Of a DNA stretch of 64,000 nt, positions 1-11,296 are shown in pieces. The DNA lies in NCBI GenBank assembly GCA_918807975.1, contig OU964934.1, positions 558,001-622,000 of the forward strand, written 5' to 3'. The position numbers and the translations under genes were made by a program. Source of the DNA: Aplidium turbinatum. Lineage: Eukaryota > Chordata > Ascidiacea > Aplousobranchia > Polyclinidae. The notes beneath the pieces are model-generated. The model saw nothing but the letters and a program-made list of their open reading frames with translations, did no database searches and was not told where the DNA came from. The first letter of the stretch is position 1; the number at the start of each line of letters is the position of its first letter.

Positions 1-416
1 AAGAAATGTAGGAAATATGTATTATCATGTTTATTTAATAGGTATATATTCAAGTCATGGTAATGCTGCGATTAACTTCACGTAACAGCGATAACAGTAG
101 GTACGGTAGCCTCACACTGCTGCAGTAAGGTTCTGCAGATTTTCTAACACCCAAAATTTTTACTAAATATAGCAATTCATTTGATGAGAATGAATTTACG
201 CAAAAGCAAAGAAAACGTTGTGCAGTTCTGCTAATTTTTGAACTTCTTAGTGACCCTCCAGCTGTCCATTTCACGAGAAAAATCAGTAGAGTGAGTCGTC
301 CCGGTATTCCACTGTCCCTAGTTTGTGCAAACACTTTATTAATTTTCAAGAAACCCCAATTATGATGTTATGTTTCTTCCCTTATACCCCAGTCCTCAAT
401 TACGGTGGCCTTTCAT

Positions 417-2763
417 TAGGGTCATTATTTGTCAGCTGTCCCAGCCAGTTAACCCACCATCTCAGATTGTTTTGACATTTCATCAGCAGATTAAGCTCAA
501 AACACTGAGCTCAACAAAACAAAAAAATTTGAAATCCATTATTGTTTAATGAAGTTATGCGAGTTTGAAATTTTGCATTTGTTGTGATCACTCAGCCAGA
601 ACGCTTGTCCCCATTTACTAGTACGAACACTAAAAATTCAATTTCTTATAATCTGATTATGTTATTACCTTTAAATTCAGCAAGAGCTGTGTCTAGGTCC
701 TACTTGATAAGCTTATAAATGTTTAAGCACTTTTTGCATGTGGCCTGCATAGTTAAGGGGTAAAGATGGAAGTGCATCCATAATGTGCACTCATGCGTAA
801 CAACGATTTTAAACTGCTATATCTAGATGAGCACACTAGCTAGAACTGCAAGAGTGAGCTCAAATGAAAGCTATTAAATAGCTGTTTATTGCTTCCAAAA
901 ATCTTGATTGCTTATTGTGCCTTATTCGTTTTGGAGACAAAATAATAATGAGATTATATTTTCAGATAACTTGCGCCAACAATAGGGTGCACACAACCCC
1001 CCTGTTGTTTACTTTTTGTACTATTGACTTGTAAATTTGTGAGAATGTGCCACTAACCAAGAAACTTTGCTGGACCAAAAATCAGTAAAATTGGGGCACT
1101 TTTAAGTGGGCCACCATCCCATTCAAATTTTCAGGGTTGCCATTTGGTTAATATTGAATTGTTTTCACATTTCTTAGCAGAATTTGTATCTTTCAACAAC
1201 ATGATATGCATAAACTTGTATGTTTCAACAACATAATATGCAATAACTCATAAAAGTATGCCTGTGCGACTATTTATTCTACAGGGAATTAAAAGAATAT
1301 GCTTGTCTGTACGAGATCTCTGTGAATTGACATTTTTTAAACGCTGCAATAGCTGAAAATACAACTCCAGTGAGCGGAAGTGGTCTAAAATACTAATTTT
1401 GTAGATGGAAATAGATCAAATACATATAGAAAGCTAAAAGAATCGGTAGCCTATAACAGTAACTGCAAACTTTCACTAACATATTTTGTAACAGAAGGCA
1501 ATGTGATTGACTAGTCTAATCTGTGCAAGAGGACATTAGTTTTTTCTCTTTCTCAAATTAGGTGCATCTTTTCTGTTGGCTTCGACTATTTGTAAAGTGT
1601 TTTGATAGTGTTCCTCGTTTCTGGCACTATGTAGGTAATCGGTGCTCAGTTTAACTCCATGTTCAGCCACATCATTTGTGACATTGATGGAACCAACAGC
1701 TTTCTGGTAAGACTCTGATTCAGACCATTTCTCTACTGGTAAAAGAAGAAAATCATCATTTATCTCTAAAACAGAAAAAAACCGAGAGTCCTTTGTGATA
1801 AAATCTGTCAGTTTTGATTCCAGATTTATTTCTGATAGAAAACGTGGTTTTCCGTAGCCAGTGCCAACCCGATCAGCTGGTGTAAAAACAGGATCTTTAG
1901 GTTTTACGCATATAAGTTCATCAGCCATCTGATGTTTTTCCTCTTCCTGAAATTCAGAGCTGAACAGTGCGAGTGGTACCATCTCAGCAGAGAGATACCA
2001 AAAGTGACGTTTGAAGCTACATTCAGCAGCTTCTGATTTTAACTTATGCACTGCTCCATATCTGAGAAAGTTCTTGTACATAGTCAAACAGTTCCAAGGA
2101 GCATCTACAGCAACTCATTTTACCTCATTGCAAGGATAAGATTTTGCATTGCTCAAGTGTTACAATTCAAAAAGCACAGCCTTGGCTCTATAGAGTCTAT
2201 ACTAAATTATGGAAAACGACATTCAAATTTCATGCATCCTACATTCAGAATACACCAAATAAGCATTGAGGATATTTTGCGACTGAGATCTTCTCAGCCA
2301 TTGCTTTCCAATGACGTATTACACATGCCAATACCACCTGTGCTCCTCGAGTAAATGGCGTTCAAAAATTGGGTCACGCATGAGTGATTTCGAGGACCAC
2401 TTTCTTTCTTTACCCCCAAATTGGGGTAAGCACATGAATTTTTTGCAATTTTTCTTCATAAGTAAAGAAACAATAAAAGAGGTAACCTTTTTTCAAGATT
2501 TCATTATAATAAAATAATTACTAAGGAAGTAATTTGGTTTTGAAGTTAGTTAATAACTTTCATATTAATTGTTCCGCTTCATTGACCACAAAAGTAGCCA
2601 TTTTATATTGGCTTTAACTTCGTCAAACCTCAACCATTTTCCAAAAAAAATAGTTCTCTGGAATCAGCACGAAAAGTTCTTCCTGCATATTAAATTTGTG
2701 CAAAATCTGAGATGTTGGGTTAAAATTTCCATTTTTTTGGGACAGTTGACATGGAATGACCCA
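417..2763. mobile_element. DNA transposon with TAGGGTCATT-type inverted ends
   Basis: The left end reads TAGGGTCATTATTTGTCAGC and the reverse complement of the right end reads TGGGTCATTCCATGTCAACT. Similarity continues inward for more than 50 bp through a shared ACCCAnCATCTCAGATT block (near 452-470 and 2704-2722). A transposase C-terminal fragment lies between the arms on the minus strand. I could not find a convincing target duplication, so the exact ends are uncertain by a few bases. The TAGGGT start and the protein group it with the elements at 45001-47822 and 41609-42724. Confidence 0.6.
1536..2087 (-). pseudogene. C-terminal fragment of an unclassified transposase-like protein
   Basis: The open frame gives about 183 residues. 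Early on it has FWYLSAEMVPLALFSSEF, and near the end INVTNDVAEHGVKLSTDY followed by EEHYQNTLQIVEANR and a basic NLRKRKN tail. I know this combination (WYLSEELV...AL, then NDxAERGVKL, then a QxxLQVVExxRxxxP end) from a widespread repetitive protein family in cnidarian and arthropod genomes that behaves as a transposase. The N-terminal two thirds are not readable as one frame upstream (2088-2760), so this copy is dead. It lies inside the inverted-repeat element at 417-2763. The catalytic part cannot be judged here. Superfamily assignment is open. Confidence 0.55.
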
Positions 2764-2934
2764 TTACTAAAACCTACTATGACACAACAATGCGGTTGAG
2801 ATTGGATTCTTGAATCTTTAATAAATTATGCCAATTGAAAGCTTTTTTTAATAGTTGTATGCAAATAAGGTAAAACTTAGCATTTGATATAATTCCTTGC
2901 AAATACCAAAATTGCTCCTTTTTGTAACACCAAA

Positions 2935-3037
2935 GTATCGGCCAAAATATCGGTATCAGTATCGGTATCGGCCTAAAAAAGTGATATCGGTATCGGGATC
3001 GGTATCGGCCAAAATATTGGTATCGGTACATCTCTAG
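2935..3037 (-). repeat. hAT-type terminal fragment rich in TATCGG
   Basis: Read on the minus strand the stretch begins CTAGAGATGTACCGATACC and continues as an imperfect array of TATCGG/CCGATA units. Ends of the form AGAGATGCACCGATA are common in hAT elements of animals. Only this end is visible, so I call it a fragment. Confidence 0.4.
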
Positions 3038-3384
3038 TTTTTATTGTTGTTATTCACTCGCACGAAAAGGAAATGAATCGGCTTGTATTCCAACTGTTCC
3101 AATTATGAGCTAACAATATCAAATTTTTTACGACTAGGTGTACTAAGTTACATGCGTAAAACTAATCGTTTCAAGCAGCGGTTCTAATAAATTCGGTTTG
3201 CGACCTAGGTGTCAATATAAACAAGACGGTAGCTTAATCAAAGACTATTTTAATTGAGTAAAATAGCGTTGTGTTTATGACGTCATCGCCTTCCTCCCCC
3301 CCTAAGGTTTTTTGAAAAGTCGGCGCCTATGGTCAAGACACAACAATACCACAGGGTTGAGCATTACAACAATATATTTTATAT

Positions 3385-3455
3385 ATATACAAATAGTTTA
3401 ACAGTCAAACGTTTTCGGCTTAACTTAAGCTTTCATCAGGAATCTGAAAATATTT
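3385..3455 (-). ncRNA. Hammerhead ribozyme motif in Penelope-like terminal repeat (inverted copy)
   Basis: On the minus strand the core CTGATGAA (3439-3432) is followed by a stem II that pairs GCTT with AAGC and then GAAA (3416-3413). After GAAA comes AC, a short loop and GTTA, which can form the three-pair stem III and the cleavage position. Penelope-like elements are known to carry type I hammerheads in their terminal repeats. Activity is not shown. Confidence 0.6.
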
Positions 3456-3759
3456 ATAAATTGCAATAAATTTAAACTTCTTGAAAGTAACTAACAAAAT
3501 TGACACAAAAATTCAGGAAGCGCTATTAATCAAATGCTACAATCCAAATTTAAACAAACAATTATTTGTGGGAGACTCCTCAACATTTACTAGTTGTATC
3601 ACGTACTCCGTGGTGCAAATTCTTTTCAAGTTACCCACTACGCAGTTGCCTTTTTCTAATTTAATTTGTCTTCCGTCTGTCTGTATGTTTTCCACACTAT
3701 TGCTTCTTGATGCATATAGTCAGTTAGTTACTTTCAAGAAGTTTAAATTTATTGCAATT

Positions 3760-3835
3760 TATAAATATTTTCAGATTTCTGATGAGGGCTAAGTTAAGCC
3801 GAAAACGTTTGACTGTTAAACTAATTTGTAAATAT
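3760..3835 (+). ncRNA. Hammerhead ribozyme motif in Penelope-like terminal repeat
   Basis: CTGATGAG lies at 3779-3786. Stem II is GGCT (3787-3790) paired to AGCC (3797-3800) with loop AAGTTA, followed directly by GAAA (3801-3804). AAC (3803-3805 region) can pair with GTT at 3815-3817, giving a 3-bp stem III, and predicted cleavage follows A3818. Outer stem I is formed by ATATTTTC upstream and GTAAATAT downstream, with mismatches. The stem II pairs differ from those in the copy near 57.27 kb but still pair, which supports the fold. Confidence 0.65.
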
Positions 3836-3905
3836 GTAAAATATATTGCTGTAATGCTCAACCCTGTGGTATTGTTGTGTCTTGCCTGTCTTTGGTACAA
3901 AAAAG

Positions 3906-5340
3906 CAAAATCTCTCCCGAAACTAAAGATATATATGTAGACTAAGTGGGGTCCTCAAGTTGGTTAAAAAGTGCCCTTTTTAGGTAAAAAATAGCTTAAA
4001 TTCAAATTTAAGATCATCTGAGGACCGCCTAAAAATTGCTATATTGAGCTAAAATTGTACACCTGCAGTTTTCTCACCAATAGGCAACAAATGAAATGTG
4101 GGCGCAAAAAAATTTGGAACATTGACCCAAAAATAGAACACCCTAGCATTCATGCATAGTTCTTTCCATTTATCCTAAATTATTGTGGTCGGAGAATTTG
4201 CTACCAAAAGTTCAAACAGTTTTTTCCAAGGATTGATGAACTGAACAACAATTAGTTTTGATAAGAATGAGTAGTAAAGTTTGAGATCAGTTCAGCCAGT
4301 AGTACATGCATATTGTGAAGCCATCAAATTAAATTTCATCACAACTAAGCCCTTTCATCATTAAATAACATCTTTATTGTTTGCTTGAGATCTGTGTCAT
4401 ATGGATGATGTCATTCAAATGACATCATAAAAACTAGCTCTGTACTTTGTCACCCATACCAGTTTCAAAATTTGGTCCATTACAGAAATGTTAGAGATAG
4501 ACAAATTCATACCTGTTGCTCCATAGTTAGAAAATGCTGAAAAAACATTCATGTTTGAATTTAAAAATAAAAAACATGTATTTTTAATGTAATAATATTC
4601 CATGTCATAATAATAACAAGATTCAAATTAAACAACAATAAAAATTCAATATACAAAACAATTTATTGCACTGAACAGCACAATAAAACTGAACTCTTGA
4701 CCAATTAAAATAGTCTTATCATATTGCTATGAATGAAAAATTTTAATTGATGAATTTGACTTCTGCTGCTCAGTCAAGACTTTGGGTTAAGACCAAAGTT
4801 GATGAGATAGGCTACACAACTTTTCCGATATGCTCTACACCAGTGCTTTTCAATCTTAAAAAAAAAAGGTTTTCACTTTTTTACTTCGCAAAAATTTTAT
4901 CTGCACTTACCAACCAGAGTTAGTTTTTGTGGAATAGCAATGAAAAGGTTTATTCAGCAAAAGTATGCATCTGCTGATTCAACAGTCATTGACTGAGCTA
5001 ACGTTAAATCTTACTGGTTAGTTGTATGAACAAACTGAGCTTGTATTGTAACTTCATTTCAAATACTTTTGAGCCACAGCTGCGTGTATACCACTGCAGC
5101 TTACGCTTTTTATTTTTGTATTTTTCCTTTTTTGTGTGATTTGAATATGGACAATCGGACATTCTTGTCTGATGTACCGTAAATAAATAAAATAAAATCA
5201 ATGCCTTATGCAATACTTCAATAGTCAACATTTATTTACTTTGCTCTCTACTGCTCTAAGAAAGTCGGCCTAGGGCACTTTAGGAAACATGAAAGAAATT
5301 TTGTTTAACATTTTGTTTAAGAGAAATTAACAACAACAAA
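3906..5340. other. No gene seen
   Basis: AT-rich sequence with no recognisable coding exon or complete repeat. CAGTGCTTTTCAATCTT near 4842 resembles one hAT terminus (CAGTGnTTnTCAA), but no partner end was found. Short open frames here show no family resemblance. Confidence 0.5.
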
Positions 5341-5351
5341 ATTTGTTCTTG

Positions 5352-5600
5352 TTAATTCATGGACACCTTCAAACTCATCAATTTGTTTGCAACATGCCCA
5401 TGAAAGTCCCCAAGACCCAATACGATTTCCTGATCACTTCTTGTGCTCCATTCATGAGACACTCCTTTTTTAATGTTTATCATTAGGAATTTTGGTGCAT
5501 ACTTTTCTACAGGAAGTAAGCCCTTGCTTACCCCCAACCTCCATTTAAAGACCGGAGTGGCCTTGATGACTGAATGCCTGTGCACGACAACTAACGAGTT
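5352..5600 (-). pseudogene. LINE endonuclease-domain fragment
   Basis: The minus-strand frame contains QEIVLGLGDFHGHVANKL. This corresponds to the (V/L)GDFNGHVG motif of the apurinic endonuclease-like domain of LINEs, in which the Asp and Asn of GDFN are catalytic or structural; here the Asn is His. Only about 75 residues are open and no reverse transcriptase follows within reach. It is a dead scrap of the LINE type whose proteins are often mislabelled craniofacial development protein 2. Confidence 0.6.
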
Positions 5601-6393
5601 TGGCCAACCCGTGTTTGACTTAAGTTTTCCTTCTTGAAAGATGTTGCCATTGTAGAATGTAGCTATCTTCTGCCTATGCTACCAAACTGCCTGGCAAGGC
5701 ATCAATGTCAGAAGTGAGCGCCAAAATGCACCAACGGGCCCAGACTTGGGGTAAGGTGGTACCTCTTCTCCTGACATCTAGGATGCAGTTTAACGTCATA
5801 CCCAAGACAAATATTCAACTAATGTTTTTGTGTTATGTTAGTTAATTTTATACCGTACCGTATGCTTGAAAATAGAAATTTGAAAATAACTGCAGACAGG
5901 ACACTGGTAGTGTTTTGAACTTAAAGTGTTTCAGTGTTTCTTGCACCAGGTACTTCAAAGCAAGGTCTAAAAGCGACGCTTCACATGAGAAACTCCCAAG
6001 GCGTCACCAGCGCCACCATTTTGAACTGCGGGAGAATGCTTTGATCGAAGTTCCAACGCCTGGCATCAAACATTTCGCAACACACGTTTCGTGCTATTCG
6101 ACACAACAGGTTTCTTTTATAGATGAAATAACCGAAGTAGGCTACTTTTAGTTGTCAACGTGTTTGCAAGTTTGTATTTATGTCTGACCAGGGATCTCTG
6201 AGGTCCCTGTGTCTGACTTATGCACTTGTTGTTCCAAGATTGCAGAAATGTTATGCAATGTGAATAAAGAATAGTAGACAGGTTGCAACTCGACTTCTTT
6301 CCACTAAAAGAGTTTCTGTGATTACGTAATGGGCGATTTTGCAAATTCACAAAAGCACACAACCCAGCTAGCAAAACCGGTCGTTTTTACATC

Positions 6394-6419
6394 GATTCAA
6401 CGTCTGCAGACGTTGAATC
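6394..6419. repeat. Perfect 26-bp palindrome
   Basis: The left half is GATTCAACGTCTG and the right half is its exact reverse complement with no spacer. It could be the centre of a decayed foldback element; no longer arms were found. Confidence 0.8.
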
Positions 6420-6740
6420 ACAATGCATGACATGTGTAAACTAGTTTGCTGGCTGGGAAGTTTGGACATCTGCAGGAAATTTGTCTCGCACCAGGCGAGA
6501 TGCCATCCTTTGAAAGATTTAACAACGATGGATTTATGTAGCCAGTGCATGATGACGAAAACAAATTTAAGATTTCCTTTCCGTTATATAACTTAAAACA
6601 GGTGATTGATACAGGAGAAAATAAACGCAGAAGCACACAAAAATGCCTAGCCTACTTATTATGCAAGTTTTTTACATCAAGAAAATAGCCTAGTTTCCGA
6701 CCAGAAGTTCAGAATCAGAAATACAGATAAGAAAGGTTGC

Positions 6741-6750
6741 TATATATAAG
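6741..6750 (+). promoter_or_regulatory. Possible TATA box
   Basis: TATATATAAG lies about 130 bp upstream of an ATG at 6880 that opens a basic, Lys/Arg-rich frame. It is the best TATA-like sequence next to an open frame in this part of the window, but AT-rich DNA makes such matches cheap. Confidence 0.25.
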
Positions 6751-6879
6751 AGTTCGCTTCTAGAAGAATAGTAGACACGATAGTCACTGGGAGTGGACAA
6801 GGCAAGGTAATAGGCAAGTTGTAAGAACAGCATAGCTTTGCCCAACTACAGATAGTCTTCAGTTAGTCAGTATCCTATA

Positions 6880-7423
6880 ATGACTAAAAAACGAAAGAAT
6901 CCTCCGACAACACGGATGGCAAAAGCTTCGGTCAATCTTACCGAGAAGCGTTTAAGGTTCAGCAAACAGCGAGTGAAATGCGGGATCTGTTGGAAGGAGC
7001 TATCAAGAGAAGCATTGCCACGTCTCTTTGGAACTTATCATTCAGGTAAACTTCCGGCTAATAGCGTTTAGTAGCCTAACGTCACAAAGCATTCTCAATT
7101 TTGAACAAATTTAATCTTTCTGCTCCAGCTACCGGTACGCACTGCATGACTCGCGATTAAGGCCGCTGTCTGACGAAGCTATTCAAGATGAACTATTCGT
7201 TGGCATGTGCGGTCCACCGATTTCACTGGCGAAACCATTGTTGCGAAAAGCACTTGACTGCCTGTTCCCAAATGGTTGGCATTTCTATCTTCAAAAAAAA
7301 AAGTACCGGAAATCTCCTGTCTTAAGTCATACAGAGGCAGCAAAATCAAGATGTAGCAGCCAGCATGCCCTAGCATTAATTTTTGTGTTGTTACTAATAT
7401 TCTTTCCTTTTCACTGTTATTAA
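6880..7423 (+). other. Candidate small gene or decayed element, two open stretches
   Basis: The first frame (6880-7071) encodes 63 residues beginning MTKKRKNPPTTRMAKASVNL, with a CGICWKEL pair of cysteines. A donor-like CAG/GTAAAC sits at 7045-7050. A pyrimidine-rich CTTTCTGCTCCAG at about 7127 could be an acceptor, and after it a frame of nearly 100 codons is open to 7423 (YRYALHDSRLRPLSDEAIQD then MCGPPISLAKPLLRKAL). The phases of donor and acceptor do not join the two frames, so a single protein is not supported as read. I recognise no family. It may be a host gene, a transposon gene, or chance. Confidence 0.25.
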
Positions 7424-7680
7424 TGAATTCGTTCTTGTGTTACTTTACGTGATTGCATGCAGTTTGTTGCAATGTTGTACGAAGAGGCTTGTTTGCCATC
7501 TCGGCACAACTTAAACGCTGTAGGCCTGTAGCATTACGCCGTTGTTTTGTATTATTGTGGTATTGTTCCGTTTTCTTTTATCTGCAGTTCATTTTTTGCT
7601 TTATCTTTGCTGTGTTTCTTGGTAACTTGCATGTTTTGCTCCTAACTGTGTTTGCATGCGGTTACGTGCATAACCATTAA

Positions 7681-9780
7681 CGTACTAACCGAGACTTATG
7701 AAATGCCAAAGAAAAAATTCTCTATTACGCAGTAATTCGCGGCCAAACGCTTATAATCTGACTCAAGAGATTGTGACGTCATACCACTATACGACAAACA
7801 AACGCAGAATTTTTGGTCGTTCAACAAGAAAGAAAAAATGGCCGCCCTGACTGTAATGTTTAAAAATAAATCAACAGTTAAGTAATATGCTCACTGGATT
7901 ATTTGCATGATAAAGGTTAGGTAACTCACCACCAGCATAAAGTAACAAAAAACTATTGATAAGAAAACTTGTCATGTTTCCAATTCAAGTCAATTGCAAG
8001 AATCATTTGCCAACAAGTCTGTTATTATTATACACATTAATTTTTTTAAATAATGGTTCCTGAATAAAAAAAGATGTCAACACATAACACTCATTTGTAT
8101 TGACACAACTACAAAATAAATTTTGTAAATTTATATCAGATGTCACCAAGCCACAGTTGACAAGATTATTTTGAACTAAGTTTATAGCACAACTAACAAA
8201 AACCAGGGATCCTGACAAAAACACTCAAGTTCTCTTTATTAAGCAACAAGAATTGTTTTGCTGTGGGTATCTAAGCTCATGCCTATTGCCTAGTGATGTG
8301 AGTTGCTTTTTTTACACTTTCTTTATTTAATTAAAAAAAGCAATTGCCCTTTTTGCACAAACAGTCTGAAATGGAAATTTAACACTGAAACAAAATTTAC
8401 ACTTTTGCTTCTCTGAAATATCTGTTTTGAAATAACGAAAGCATTGATATGTTACCATTGAAATAAACCTTGTCACTAAAATTTTTCATTGAAATCTTTT
8501 GACTTCACCAATAATCCAAAAGGATGCGTAATTGCGTATTGCGTAGAGTGATAAAATAATCAAAAACGTACCACACTGAATTGGCAAATTCAAATTATTT
8601 TTTAATTTTAAGTTAAAAGAATTGGAATTTTCCAATTTAGTGTGGTGACTACTCTCTACTTTTTATTATCCCTGTTAACCTATATCAGTCAGTCAACCAG
8701 ACTGCAGATACACCAGTTTGACTATAAAACACATTTATTCTTCATCTGCAAGGAAAGATGTGAATGACAGAAATAAAAAATAAATAAACAAACTATGACA
8801 CTAATTAAAGAAATTAAGACAAGCAACAAAGGAGGTTGGCCGTTATTATGGTCACCACTTGGACCTTTTCCCAGGATTCATCATCTGAACGGTCCTCATC
8901 ATTGGTACCACATCATTGGTACCACTGGTGGTTTATTGGTACCACTTGCTGAGCATGTGGCCATACTTTTGACTTACACAACTTTAGTTAAAACTGCAGT
9001 AAACAAACCTACAATAAGTTATGTAGCAACTATAGTGTTACAGGTTTTCTGCAGTTCTTTGTTATGATAAATGCAAACAGTTTGTTATTTGAAAAAATGT
9101 ATGAAACGATTGGAAATAGTATAAAAAATAAAAACGATAAAAAATGACAACTAAAAAAAATTTATTATCCCTAATGTTCGGTGATTAAATCTTTACAATA
9201 AATGTGATCAAAATGACAAGAAAACCGCTCCTTTTAGTGCACCTTCATGTATAACAACTTTAGATAAAGACTCTGCATGCTCTTAATTACCGTTAAACTG
9301 ATGTCCTTTCGCAAACCATACCTAGGTTCTCTGACATTACAACAATGCAGTTGAACTGCAATAATCACACTGATTTAAATCTTTATTCTCAAACTGAGGA
9401 AAGCTTCAATTCAATTTATTTTTCTTTGTCAGAATGCAAAAGAAATGATATTGTGAAAAAGAAATACAGTATATAACAAAACCAACAAAAAGAAAAGGTG
9501 GCAAAACCTTAATGTTTTAAGACGTTCATGAAAAGATCTTATATTGCGGTATATGCATTGATAAATATGATATAGTTAAGCACGGCAACCAAACCTGATA
9601 CTTTAAAGCAAGTAGAAGAATTAGTTAAGAATCAGTCGCCTCCTCTTTACTGTAACAACTGGAGCGCCAATTCTTAAAGCAATGAGAACACGACTGAACC
9701 CAATAACTTCACAAAAACAAACTAATACACACACACATATTGTAATTAGGTAACAGACTATCAAAACAAGAACTATTTAC
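7681..9780. other. No gene seen
   Basis: AT-rich, without a readable coding frame. A stretch near 8520-8570 (GGATGCGTA ... GTGATAAAATAAT) is related to the direct repeats at 61670-61870. Three TTGGTACCAC units lie at 8904-8945. Nothing else is assignable. Confidence 0.5.
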
Positions 9781-9787
9781 AGATTTT

Positions 9788-9973
9788 GGAGCTGGTATAC
9801 AAGTCCCCCCCCCCCCCTGGTAACTCATGACAAAGAGGAATTGATCAAAACATGTGGATTGAAGTGTGTGAACAGTAACGCAAAGGTAAAGTAGTTTCAC
9901 CCTATATATTTGGTCGAGTCCTGTCTTTGTCATGAGTTACCAAGGGGGGGGGGGGGACTTGTATACCAGCTCC
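9788..9973. mobile_element. Foldback MITE with poly-C/poly-G arms
   Basis: The left arm GGAGCTGGTATACAAGTC, a C-run, then TGGTAACTCATGACAAAG is mirrored at the right end by CTTTGTCATGAGTTACCA, a G-run, then GACTTGTATACCAGCTCC. Arms are about 50 bp and the loop about 85 bp. No target duplication was found. Confidence 0.8.
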
Positions 9974-10254
9974 CAGTTATTATAAATTAGAAATAAAGTG
10001 TTCACAGCAACGATGTTAAGTAGCCTAGCCTATAGATTGCAGAACAAATACACAATATGGCAGCTCATTATCAAGATAAAATAGTTAAAAAAGCTATGTT
10101 TTTTAAATTAATTTTCAGCACATGTAAGAGCATAAGAAGCATGATGATATAGCAGCTTGTTTTTGGTATTGTCAATAAGAGTTAAATCATCTTTTATAGC
10201 GTCAGTGAGGGTTGGAGTGTTTTTGGTACCAGTCTCGCTAATCGTCGTCGTCGT

Positions 10255-10674
10255 GTGAGCCTCTGGGGCCAAGGGTCTATCCTTTTACCACTCCAGATTC
10301 ACGATGTTCCCGGACTACACTGGAAGGCTACTAGAGAGCAGCCAGTCTTTGGTTTCATCATCCATGACACGCAGACCTTCCCCTCAGTTAGGTGGCTTGA
10401 AGATGATGTGGTCTGCGGTCTGTTCCTCGGCACCACATTCACAGGAGGAAGAAGAGGCCATTCCCCATTGGTGCATGGTTGAGCGGAAAAGCCTGACGCC
10501 CGTACGGAGACGGTTGAGGCGCACCCATGCCTGTCTTGGTAGTGTTAGACCGATGGGGCGTGTGTCGGCGTCGGGGATGAACGAATAGAGTCTGGTATCG
10601 CTAATGAGAGGTGGAGACTCTTTGGTATTGTCGATGAAGCAAGTAGTGCCTGTCGTGTCAACCATCTTTTCCAA
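10255..10674 (-). pseudogene. C-terminal end of a LINE protein
   Basis: The minus-strand frame reads DTRLYSFIPDADTRPIGL, then LPRQAWVRLNRLRTGVRLFR and MGMASSSSCECGAEEQTADHI-type sequence with a CxCGxxxQTxxH zinc-knuckle pattern. This block closes the second ORF of several non-LTR retrotransposons, after the reverse transcriptase. No catalytic domain is present in this window next to it, so it is a severely truncated fragment. The usual trailing CP motif appears as FKPP, and the sequence is then lost. Confidence 0.6.
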
Positions 10675-11296
10675 ACCAACCTAAACAATAATCTTACATA
10701 AAGTCAAGCAATCCTCTGAACGAACATAATAGCTTATAATCAAGGGGTAGTTAGATGCAAGCTTGTAGTAACTTAGTGATATATTCTTATCTGGCAAATA
10801 TCAAATTATGCAATATGGTATAGTAGCTTGTTCATGGAAGAGTAAAGATAGTAATCATCATCCTTATCCATTCAGGTGTAATTTATGATAAGATATGTAT
10901 AATATAGTAATATATGTAAGATAAACTTACAAAAGCTTTGATAAGTTATTCCTTGCAGTTTCACATACTTACAGAGGCTTGGCTTGAAACTTGAACTTCA
11001 CCTAGAACAGGTCTTCTATTTATAACGATGTTGAGATGCCAATGTAAACTACTGATATCATCCGTTTTCAAAGTCATTTTGATGTGAAAAAATGCTTCCT
11101 GTGTCAGTTTCAGTTAAGGCAAAAGTAGCGGGAGAAGTAGTGGTAAGGAGTGCTACTTAATCCCAAGTAGCAGTAGTGGGTAGAACGCTATTTTTAAAGT
11201 AGCGGATGCCTACCTCTGGTGATTGTGCCTTAGACAATTAGACGATGACACACACCCTCACCAACTGCCCACTAGCACTTCTTATGACAACAACTA

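Larger units (their letters stand above)
3332..3905. mobile_element. Penelope-like element, two 3' ends in head-to-head arrangement
   Basis: Bases 3495-3905 on the plus strand match the 3' end of the Penelope-like element at 57165-59460. They start in the C-terminal coding part (TKIQEALLIKCYNPNLNKQL) and run through the untranslated tail to TGCCTGTCTTTGGTA. Bases 3332-3480 are the same terminal repeat in inverse orientation, from the inner AACTTCTTGAAAG block out to AAGACACAAC. Joined inverted fragments of the terminal repeat (pseudo-LTR) are typical of this family's insertions. The copy is strongly 5'-truncated. Each half carries a hammerhead-type motif. Confidence 0.8.

Noticed and set aside
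9709-9933. Minus-strand 74-codon frame
   Set aside because: It runs through the poly-C arm of the foldback MITE at 9788-9973.
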